Positions 1-5,057 of a stretch of DNA of 5,902 nt are shown here, in pieces. The stretch comes from Deltaproteobacteria bacterium (GTDB taxonomy: Bacteria; Desulfobacterota; DSM-4660; Desulfatiglandales; Desulfatiglandaceae). A program made the position numbers and the translations under genes. Where the stretch lies: assembly GCA_011051075.1 (NCBI GenBank), contig DREN01000413.1, positions 1-5,902 of the forward strand, given 5' to 3'. The notes beneath the pieces are model-generated. The model saw nothing but the letters and a program-made list of their open reading frames with translations, was not told the origin of the DNA and searched no databases. Numbering within the stretch: position 1 is the first letter of the stretch; every line of letters starts with the position of its first letter.

Positions 1-23
1 ATTGAGGGATTGAGGGATTGAGG
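1..23. repeat. Octamer tandem repeat, about 3 copies
   Basis: Two exact copies of ATTGAGGG and a third that lacks its last G form a perfect period-8 array at the left edge. It may extend beyond the window. It is non-coding as far as can be seen and lies about 60 bases upstream of the DUF1844 gene. This is seen directly; its function is unknown. Confidence 0.85.
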
Positions 24-36
24 AACATATTGATTC

Positions 37-65
37 GATCCGCGAATCCCTGTAATCCGTAATTT
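37..65. repeat. Degenerate heptamer repeat upstream of DUF1844 gene
   Basis: The stretch can be cut into GATCCGC, GAATCCCT, GTAATCC and GTAATTT, four units of 7 or 8 bases that start with G and mostly share an AATCC core. It ends ten bases before the Shine-Dalgarno sequence of the next gene. The units are imperfect, so this is less certain than the array at 1-23. Confidence 0.5.
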
Positions 66-86
66 TTGTATATTAGGAGCATTGCC

Positions 87-476
87 ATGTCAGAGGAAGA
101 AAAAGGCTTTGTGATAAAGGACAGGCGGGCCTTCGATGACAAGGGTAAACCCAAGGCAGAGGAGCCCGAAGGGGAGAAGGTGGAGGAGAAAGGAGAACAG
201 GTCCCTCCTCGGGAGGAGGTCAAGGCCCCTCCCCTGCCCGAGGTGAACTTCTCCTCTCTCATCTTGAGCCTGAGTTCCACGGCCTTTCTTCACTTCGGAG
301 AGATCCCAGACCCCGTCACAGGGAAAAAAAAGAAGGACCTGGGCCTTGCCAAACATACCATAGATACCATTGCCATGCTCAAGGAGAAGACCGAGGGAAA
401 TCTCACCGAAGATGAGAAACTGTTTATTGAGAATGTGCTCACCGACCTGAGGTGGCGCTTTGTAAAGGCAGGGTAG
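87..476 (+). CDS. DUF1844 domain protein
   Basis: This small soluble protein of 129 residues has no known biochemical function. Residues 1-17 contain a KDRRAFD motif that is typical of the N-terminus of this family. Residues 18-50 are a charged, Glu/Lys/Pro-rich linker that is probably disordered. Residues 52-127 match the conserved DUF1844 core: a Ser/Leu-rich helix beginning NFSSLILSLSSTAFLHFGE, then a DPVTG turn and the helices DLGLAKHTIDTIAMLKEK and LFIENVLTDLRWRF. No signal peptide or membrane span is visible. The ATG at 87 was chosen because AGGAG at 75-79 lies 7 bases upstream; an in-frame TTG at 66 would place that site inside the gene. DUF1844 proteins are commonly seen in Deltaproteobacteria. 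Family assignment is confident, but no role can be claimed. Confidence 0.88.
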   Translation: MSEEEKGFVIKDRRAFDDKGKPKAEEPEGEKVEEKGEQVPPREEVKAPPLPEVNFSSLILSLSSTAFLHFGEIPDPVTGKKKKDLGLAKHTIDTIAMLKEKTEGNLTEDEKLFIENVLTDLRWRFVKAG

Positions 477-505
477 GCTGGTAGTAATGTAGCTGTTTAG
501 GCTGC
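474..505. repeat. Degenerate octamer repeat at the DUF1844 stop codon
   Basis: Four consecutive 8-base blocks each begin with TAG: TAGGCTGG, TAGTAATG, TAGCTGTT and TAGGCTGC. The first TAG is the stop codon of the DUF1844 gene. Blocks 1 and 4 match at 7 of 8 positions; the middle two are more diverged. The gap from here to the htrA start (506-609) shows no convincing terminator or promoter. Confidence 0.45.
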
Positions 506-597
506 AGGTTTTCTGGACGAGTAGACAGACTTGAGCGGACCAGAAAGACTAACTGCCTTCGGTCTTGGTGAACGCTAATATCCATATGTTTTATGAC

Positions 598-601
598 GAG
601 G
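598..601 (+). promoter_or_regulatory. Shine-Dalgarno site deciding the htrA start
   Basis: GAGG at 598-601 lies 8 bases before the ATG at 610. The spacer is a pure run of eight T. No comparable site precedes the in-frame TTG at 565 or the ATG at 586, so 610 is preferred. The long T run is unusual for a spacer. Confidence 0.6.
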
Positions 602-609
602 TTTTTTTT

Positions 610-2097
610 ATGGAACATTCTTCATGCGTAGCCCCCTGGCGGAGGAGACTCCGCCCCATGGGATGGACGCTTTTCTCTGTTGCTGCGGTTTTCGCATTTG
701 CCTCTCTTATCTTCGGGGGCCCGGGCGCCGTGGCCCAGACAAGCCCGCTTCTGCCCGGGGCGCCGGGTTCCTTTTCCCAACTGGTCAAGAAGGCGAGGCC
801 CTCTGTTGTAAACATCAGCACCGTGATGACCGTGAAGGGACCCCTGTCCCACCCCTTCGGTTTTCAAGGCCCCTCCGGGGAGGACCCGCTGAGGGATTTT
901 TTTGACCGGTTCTTCGGTGACCGGATGCCCAAGGGGTTCAAACAGAGGAATCTGGGGTCCGGCTTTATCATTGATGAGCACGGTTACATCCTGACCAACA
1001 ACCACGTCGTGGAAAAGGCCGATGAGATCACCGTTAAACTGGCAGGCGGGGCAAGTTTCAGCGCAAAGGTAACCGGTCGTGACCCAAAAACCGATCTGGC
1101 GCTCATACAGATAGATACGGATAAACCCCTAACGCCGCTCCCCATGGGCGATTCGGATGAACTTGAGGTGGGCGACTGGGTCATTGCCATGGGAAACCCC
1201 TTTGGCCTTGACAACACTGTAACAGCAGGGATTGTCAGCGCCAAGTACAGGCATATCGGGGCCGGACCCTACGAGAACTTCATCCAGACCGATGCCTCCA
1301 TCAACCCTGGTAACAGCGGGGGCCCCCTCCTGAACAGCGCCGGAGAGGTGATCGGCATCAACACCGCTATCTTTTCCCGCTCTGGAGGGAGTATAGGCAT
1401 CGGATTCGCCATCCCCATCAATATGGCGAAACAGATTTTAGCTCAGCTCAAGGCGGGTAAGGTGATCAGGGGCTGGTTAGGGGTGATGATCCAGAAAATC
1501 ACCCCTGAGCTTAAGGCCAAACTCAACCTGCGGGATACCAAAGGGGCCCTGGTGGCGGACGTCACACCCGGTGGCCCGGCGGAAAAGGCCGGGATCAAGA
1601 GGGGGGATGTCATTGTATCGTTCAACGGAACACAGATCGATGAAATGAAGGACCTGCCCTATATGGTGGCATCGACCCCTGTTGGCGCCACCGTGCCGGT
1701 GGAGGTTGTGAGAAAGGGGAGGAACCTGGTATTTAAGGCTAAGATAGGGGAACTGAAGGAGGATGAGAAGGGGCCTCAGGAGAGTAGTGGTACTGGACAA
1801 AGGTTCGGCATGAAGGTGGACGAGATAACGCCGCAGCTTGCAAAGGAGTTCGGCCTGTCCCAGACCACCGGTCTGGTTATCGTAGAGGTTGACCGCAATT
1901 CCCCTGCCGGAGAAGCGGGCCTGAGACCTGGAGATGTTGTATTAGAGATAGACCAGGCCCCTGTCAGAGACCTGGCCGATTTCCTCGGAAAAACAGGTCG
2001 CTACAAGAGGGGCGACACCGTTCTTTTCCTCATAAGGCGGGGGAACTCCACCCTGTATCTGACGTTGACGGTCTCTGGATCGTCCAACGATAACTGA
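610..2097 (+). CDS. HtrA/DegQ-type periplasmic serine protease with two PDZ domains
   Basis: This is an envelope quality-control protease of the Do family (MEROPS S1C), which degrades or chaperones misfolded exported proteins. From the ATG at 610 it has 495 residues, normal for the family. Residues 1-43 form a Sec signal peptide: a basic WRRRLR segment, a hydrophobic core around 19-35, and a likely AVA|Q cleavage near 42/43. The trypsin-like domain covers about 55-280 and carries the complete triad: His132 (in TNNHVVEKADE), Asp162 (in KTDLALIQID) and Ser236 (in NPGNSGGPLL). The FFDRFFG stretch before the first strands resembles the regulatory LA loop of DegP/DegQ. PDZ1 spans about 285-380 and PDZ2 about 398-490; each has a GLxxGDVxxxI-like segment. 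The gene ends in two tandem TGA codons. The family is certain; DegP versus DegQ or MucD naming cannot be settled, so no symbol is given. Confidence 0.96.
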   Translation: MEHSSCVAPWRRRLRPMGWTLFSVAAVFAFASLIFGGPGAVAQTSPLLPGAPGSFSQLVKKARPSVVNISTVMTVKGPLSHPFGFQGPSGEDPLRDFFDRFFGDRMPKGFKQRNLGSGFIIDEHGYILTNNHVVEKADEITVKLAGGASFSAKVTGRDPKTDLALIQIDTDKPLTPLPMGDSDELEVGDWVIAMGNPFGLDNTVTAGIVSAKYRHIGAGPYENFIQTDASINPGNSGGPLLNSAGEVIGINTAIFSRSGGSIGIGFAIPINMAKQILAQLKAGKVIRGWLGVMIQKITPELKAKLNLRDTKGALVADVTPGGPAEKAGIKRGDVIVSFNGTQIDEMKDLPYMVASTPVGATVPVEVVRKGRNLVFKAKIGELKEDEKGPQESSGTGQRFGMKVDEITPQLAKEFGLSQTTGLVIVEVDRNSPAGEAGLRPGDVVLEIDQAPVRDLADFLGKTGRYKRGDTVLFLIRRGNSTLYLTLTVSGSSNDN

Positions 2098-2198
2098 TGA
2101 TTGCCGACCGGTTCCCGAACAACCGTTCACAGATATTCTCACCGTGGTTCCTTGTGCTGTAAGAAGCGCTTGCGGACCGGCATCTGTCGTTTTCAATC

Positions 2199-2205
2199 AA
2201 GGAAG
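2199..2205 (+). promoter_or_regulatory. Shine-Dalgarno site supporting the TTG start of ispE
   Basis: AAGGAAG ends 5 bases before the TTG at 2211. It supports initiation at a non-ATG codon upstream of the repeat-derived N-terminal codons. Confidence 0.6.
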
Positions 2206-2210
2206 AAGCC

Positions 2211-3116
2211 TTGCTTTCCCGATCACCAACCATCGATCACCAATCATCAACCCACCTCGCCCCCGCCAAGATCAATATCCGGCTGAAGATAACGGGCCGC
2301 AGGCCCGACGGGTACCATAACCTGGTCTCCATAATGGTACCCGTGGGCCTCTATGACCGCATCGAACTCCGTGGTACCGATCACAACCTGATCACCCTAT
2401 GGTGTGAGGGCCTTTCAGTCCCCGCTGACAGAGAAAACCTCGCCTACAGGGCGGCCGACTCCTTTTTTTCCAGTACCGGGATCGAACAGGGGCTTTCAAT
2501 CGGGCTCAAAAAAGATATCCCGGTGGCCGCGGGCCTGGGGGGCGGCAGCAGCGATGCGGCGTGCGTACTCAAGGCCCTCAACCGTATATACTCAGATCCC
2601 CTCACCAAAAAGGAACTGGCAGCCCTGGCCTTAGACCTTGGCACGGATGTGCCCTTTTTTCTCAAGGATGGGCCGTGCATAGCCAAGGGGATCGGAGAAA
2701 TCCTGGAACCTATTGAAGAATGGCCCAGGCTGTGGTATGTTATTGTAACCCCGCCGGTGAGGGTTTCAACGGCCTGGGTATATGGGAACCTTAACTGGCC
2801 CCCCATTGGGGAGACCGAGCAATTAGAGTTGACAAGGGATGAATATCAGTTTATAATTGCCAATTTAAAGAAAAGCTCCTTTGCCCCTGGCCATATCCTG
2901 GATAACGATCTGGAGGCACTTACAATGGCCAGGTTCCCCGTTATAGGGGCGGTAAAAAGGGCCCTGATCGATTCAGGGGCCGGGGGGGCGCTCATGTCTG
3001 GCAGCGGCCCCAGTGTATTCGGCCTCTTTGAGTCAGAAGAGAGGGCGAGAGAGGCCAAGACACGTATGAAGACCCTGGACACGGGGGATGTTTTTCTGGC
3101 AGAGGGCCTGCCCTAA
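2211..3116 (+). CDS. ispE: 4-diphosphocytidyl-2-C-methyl-D-erythritol kinase
   Basis: IspE uses ATP to phosphorylate the 2-hydroxyl of CDP-methylerythritol, a cytosolic step of the MEP isoprenoid pathway. The 301-residue protein is a GHMP kinase of usual length. It shows PAKIN with catalytic Lys20, GRRPDGYH at 29-36, the glycine-rich ATP loop PVAAGLGGGSSDA at 104-116, GTDVPFF with catalytic Asp146, and the third motif GGALMSGSGPSVFG at 258-271. TTG at 2211 is the only reasonable start: an in-frame TAA lies at 2160-2162, no ATG or GTG comes between, and the first ATG encodes residue 42, well past the essential Lys. The family normally begins only a few residues before PAKIN; here about 17 precede it, and residues 4-15 are encoded by a heptamer repeat (2221-2255). 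The gene lies 113 bases after htrA and 80 bases before tRNA-Gln. Confidence 0.96.
   Translation: MLSRSPTIDHQSSTHLAPAKINIRLKITGRRPDGYHNLVSIMVPVGLYDRIELRGTDHNLITLWCEGLSVPADRENLAYRAADSFFSSTGIEQGLSIGLKKDIPVAAGLGGGSSDAACVLKALNRIYSDPLTKKELAALALDLGTDVPFFLKDGPCIAKGIGEILEPIEEWPRLWYVIVTPPVRVSTAWVYGNLNWPPIGETEQLELTRDEYQFIIANLKKSSFAPGHILDNDLEALTMARFPVIGAVKRALIDSGAGGALMSGSGPSVFGLFESEERAREAKTRMKTLDTGDVFLAEGLP
2221..2255. repeat. Heptamer tandem repeat inside the 5' end of ispE
   Basis: Five consecutive 7-base blocks read GATCACC, AACCATC, GATCACC, AATCATC and AACCCAC. Blocks 1 and 3 are identical, and most blocks fit an RAYCAYC-like pattern. The array encodes residues 4-15 of IspE and ends just before the conserved LAPAKIN segment. 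Confidence 0.7.
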
Positions 3117-3164
3117 CAACCTGGCCGAAGGGAAGACAGGGGTGCAGAAAATTTGTCATCTTCC

Positions 3165-3192
3165 GACGCCTGACTTCCGACTTACGACCTCT
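3165..3192. repeat. Heptamer tandem repeat just upstream of tRNA-Gln
   Basis: Four consecutive 7-base blocks, GACGCCT, GACTTCC, GACTTAC and GACCTCT, all begin with GAC and are pyrimidine-rich afterwards. The array ends four bases before the 5' end of the mature tRNA. The ispE-tRNA gap (3117-3196) otherwise shows no clear terminator and no convincing promoter; a TTGTCA at 3153-3158 has no good -10 partner at normal spacing. Confidence 0.65.
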
Positions 3193-3196
3193 GTAC

Positions 3197-3271
3197 TGGG
3201 GTGTCGTCAAGTGGTAAGACACGGGCCTTTGGAGCCCGCATTCGGAGGTTCGAATCCTCCCACCCCAGCCA
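3197..3271 (+). tRNA. tRNA-Gln (anticodon UUG)
   Basis: This tRNA decodes CAA, and CAG by wobble. All arms fold by eye. The acceptor stem TGGGGTG (3197-3203) pairs with CACCCCA (3261-3267). The D stem GTC/GAC is at 3206-3208 and 3218-3220. The anticodon stem CGGGC/GCCCG (3222-3226, 3234-3238) encloses loop CTTTGGA, giving anticodon TTG at 3229-3231. The T stem GGAGG/CCTCC encloses loop TTCGAAT. Discriminator G is at 3268 and CCA is encoded at 3269-3271. The first pair is U1-A72, a known identity feature of bacterial tRNA-Gln recognised by GatCAB and GlnRS. It lies between ispE and prs, as in many proteobacteria. With no clear promoter of its own, it may be processed from a longer ispE transcript (inference). 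Confidence 0.98.
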
Positions 3272-3273
3272 AA

Positions 3274-3295
3274 GGGGCAGCCCCGTCTTGCGGGG
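3274..3295 (+). other. Two mutually exclusive short hairpins after tRNA-Gln
   Basis: GGGG (3274-3277) can pair with CCCC (3281-3284) around CAG. Alternatively CCCCG (3281-3285) can pair with CGGGG (3291-3295) around TCTTG. The second is the stronger fold. No T run follows, so this is not a standard intrinsic terminator. It could affect 3' processing of the tRNA or form part of the prs leader; function is inferred only. Confidence 0.35.
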
Positions 3296-3355
3296 ATAAC
3301 CGTTGAGCGCCGTAACAGGCTTGGCTCACTTAGAACTTCAGTTTGAGGATCTGCT

Positions 3356-4297
3356 TTGAACCAGGAGATAAAACTTTTCGGCGGCACATCCAACCCGGCC
3401 CTGACCCGTGAGGTATGTGAATACCTTGGTATCGAACAGGGCAAGATCCTGGCCAAGACCTTCAGCGACGGGGAGACCAGGGTAGAGATAGGTGAGAACA
3501 TCAGAGGGCGGGACGTGTTTATAGTCCAGTCCACCTCCACCCCTGTGAACAACAACCTTATGGAACTCCTGATCATAATGGACGCCATGAGAAGGGCGTC
3601 CGCCGACCGGATTACCGCGGTGATACCCTACTATGGCTATGCGCGGCAGGACCGAAAGGTAAAACCGAGGGTGCCCATCAGTGCCAAACTGGTGGCCGAT
3701 CTGATCACCGTGGCAGGGGCGAACCGGGTCGTTTCCATGGATCTGCACGCAGGACAGATTCAGGGTTATTTCAACATCCCCGTTGACAACATCTTTGCAG
3801 CTCCCATCCTGCTCAAGTATATCCAGGGAAACCTCCAGGACGACCTGGTTATCATTTCTCCTGACGCAGGAGGGGTGGAGAGGGCCCGGGCCTTTGCAAA
3901 ACGTCTTTCCGCATCTCTGGCCATCATTGATAAGAGACGCGAGGCCCCCAATATCTCACAGGCCATGAACATAATCGGTGAAGTGAAGGGCAAGACCGCC
4001 ATCATCCTGGACGATATGGTGGATACGGCGGGCACCCTGACCCAGGCAGCGGCCGCCCTCTTGGAAAGGGGCGCCCGGAAGATCCATGCCTGCTGCACTC
4101 ACGCCGTCCTGTCCGGGCCGGCAGTGGAAAGGATCGACGCCTCCCCCATCGACCGGCTGATCGTAACCAACACCATTCCCCTCAATGAAAAGGCAAGGGC
4201 CTGCCCAAAGACCGTGGTCCTATCCATAGCAGAACTCCTGGGGGAGACCATCAAGAGGAGCCACAGCTCTCATTCAGTGAGCACCTTATTTGTTTAG
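3356..4297 (+). CDS. prs: Ribose-phosphate pyrophosphokinase (PRPP synthetase)
   Basis: Prs transfers pyrophosphate from ATP to ribose 5-phosphate, giving PRPP for purine, pyrimidine, NAD, histidine and tryptophan synthesis in the cytosol. The 313 residues match the class I length. Motifs in order are IKLFGGTSNPAL at 5-16, the ATP-binding loop PYYGYARQDRK at 91-101, MDLHAGQIQGYF at 128-139 with His131, SPDAGGVERAR at 168-178, the catalytic-loop IDKRR at 191-195, and the PRPP-binding loop DDMVDTAGTL at 219-228. The end SVSTLFV is typical. The TTG at 3356 is the only possible start: an in-frame TGA lies at 3344-3346 and the first ATG encodes residue 69. A TGAGGA Shine-Dalgarno site at 3344-3349 lies 6 bases upstream. 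The gene is followed by a strong terminator. Confidence 0.98.
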   Translation: MNQEIKLFGGTSNPALTREVCEYLGIEQGKILAKTFSDGETRVEIGENIRGRDVFIVQSTSTPVNNNLMELLIIMDAMRRASADRITAVIPYYGYARQDRKVKPRVPISAKLVADLITVAGANRVVSMDLHAGQIQGYFNIPVDNIFAAPILLKYIQGNLQDDLVIISPDAGGVERARAFAKRLSASLAIIDKRREAPNISQAMNIIGEVKGKTAIILDDMVDTAGTLTQAAAALLERGARKIHACCTHAVLSGPAVERIDASPIDRLIVTNTIPLNEKARACPKTVVLSIAELLGETIKRSHSSHSVSTLFV

Positions 4298-4301
4298 AAC
4301 C

Positions 4302-4333
4302 TGAAAAACGCCTGAAAAAGCAGGCGTTTTTCA
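4302..4333 (+). terminator. Intrinsic terminator after prs
   Basis: TGAAAAACGCCTG (4302-4314) pairs perfectly with CAGGCGTTTTTCA (4321-4333) around an AAAAAG loop, a 13-bp stem with a GC-rich top and an A/T-rich base whose descending arm supplies the U tract. It starts five bases after the prs stop codon. The A run opposite the T run also gives the mirror strand a terminator-like shape, though no genes on the - strand need it here. Confidence 0.85.
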
Positions 4334-4343
4334 TTTGTGAAAA

Positions 4344-4355
4344 ATTTAATTAAAT
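4344..4355. promoter_or_regulatory. AT-only 12-bp palindrome upstream of rplY
   Basis: ATTTAATTAAAT is a perfect inverted repeat made only of A and T in an otherwise GC-rich region, two bases before the rplY Shine-Dalgarno sequence (GGAGGA, 4358-4363). It may be part of a -10 region or an operator, or simply AT-rich leader that keeps the ribosome site unstructured. No -35 box at proper spacing was recognised. Confidence 0.3.
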
Positions 4356-4368
4356 CCGGAGGAATCAA

Positions 4369-5049
4369 ATGCGTCCATTGGCAATAACCGCCCGCCTCAG
4401 ACATGACAGCGGAAAGGGGGCGGCACGAAAACTACGACGAGACAACCAGTTACCGGCTATCTTCTACGGGCCTCGCACCGAGCCGATGATGCTGGCGGTG
4501 GATTATCCCGAACTTACCCGCGTTATCAAACAGGGAAAGGGAGAAAACATGGTTCTCGACCTTAAGGTCAAGTCCGATCAGGGAGAAGAGACCAGAAAGG
4601 CCATGCTTAAGGACCTCATGGTTGACCCTGTGAGCGGAACATACATCCACGCGGACTTCTACGAGATCTCCATGGACAAGGAGATTACCGTGGATATCCC
4701 CATCCGCCTGATAAATACGCCCGCCGGTGTCACAGAAGGCGGGTTTCTTCAGACCATCCGGAGAGAGTTGACAGTCTCCTGCCTCCCGGACAGGATCATA
4801 GACTCTTTGGAGATCGATGTGGCTGGCCTGGAGATAGGGGAGGCCGTTCATATCCGGGACATTGAGCTTCCCGAAGGGATCTCCTGCGCTGAAGAGGGCC
4901 ACCTGACCGTGGCCGTGGTCTCGGCGCCGGGCGGCGGGATGGCTGGCGATGAAGAGGAGCCTGAAGAAGGCCTTGAGGAAGTTACGGCGGCCTCAGGAGA
5001 GGAAAGCGCCGAAGAGTCAAAAGAAGCAAAGAAAGGGGGTGAACAGTAG
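4369..5049 (+). CDS. rplY: Large ribosomal subunit protein bL25 (CTC/TL5 long form)
   Basis: bL25 binds 5S rRNA in the central protuberance of the 50S subunit. The 226 residues are the long form with an added C-terminal domain, as in Thermus TL5 and Bacillus Ctc, not the short E. coli form of about 94. Residues 4-97 are the 5S-binding domain, including ARLRHDSGKGAARKLRRDNQLPAIFYG and the family segment KDLMVDPVSGTYIHADFYEI. Residues 100-188 are the beta-rich CTC domain (ITVDIPIRLINTPAGV, then GGFLQTIRRELTVSCLP). Residues 190-226 are a Glu-rich, probably disordered tail with a short basic end, common in this family. The ATG at 4369 has a strong GGAGGA site 5 bases upstream. The gene follows the prs terminator, so it probably has its own promoter, and it lies 8 bases before pth. 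Confidence 0.97.
   Translation: MRPLAITARLRHDSGKGAARKLRRDNQLPAIFYGPRTEPMMLAVDYPELTRVIKQGKGENMVLDLKVKSDQGEETRKAMLKDLMVDPVSGTYIHADFYEISMDKEITVDIPIRLINTPAGVTEGGFLQTIRRELTVSCLPDRIIDSLEIDVAGLEIGEAVHIRDIELPEGISCAEEGHLTVAVVSAPGGGMAGDEEEPEEGLEEVTAASGEESAEESKEAKKGGEQ
5033..5042 (+). promoter_or_regulatory. Shine-Dalgarno-like site for pth inside rplY
   Basis: AAGGGGGTGA, within the last codons of rplY, resembles a ribosome site but lies 15 bases before the TTG at 5058, longer than usual. Translation of pth may therefore depend on ribosomes finishing rplY (inference). Confidence 0.45.
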
Positions 5050-5057
5050 ACAAGAAC

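Noticed and set aside
531..597. Possible promoter for htrA (TTGAGC at 531, TAATAT at 576, TATGAC at 592)
   Set aside because: No pair of boxes has acceptable spacing and match, and no heat-shock or envelope-stress sigma-factor consensus was seen.
622..680. Possible twin-arginine signal in HtrA (WRRRLRP)
   Set aside because: The basic run lacks the usual RRxFLK-like context, and HtrA proteases of this type are normally Sec-exported.
622..1005. Open frame of 127 codons on the - strand opposite the htrA start
   Set aside because: It is antisense to the signal peptide and protease domain, has Pro/Gly/Arg-rich composition typical of shadow frames, and shows no known motif.
2109..2125. Possible terminator hairpin after htrA (CGGTT/AACCG)
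   Set aside because: The stem is only 5 bp and is not followed by a T run.
2221..2255. Possible CRISPR-like array
   Set aside because: Units are 7 bases, contiguous and without spacers; no cas gene is present.
2101..2286. Open frame of 61 codons on the + strand between htrA and ispE
   Set aside because: It overlaps the start of ispE in another frame, its end is repeat-encoded His/Gln/Pro sequence, and it has no ribosome site or family resemblance.
2992..3588. Open frame of 198 codons on the - strand across ispE, tRNA-Gln and prs
   Set aside because: It runs antisense through two certain genes and a tRNA, has no recognisable domain, and is explained as a shadow frame in GC-rich coding sequence.
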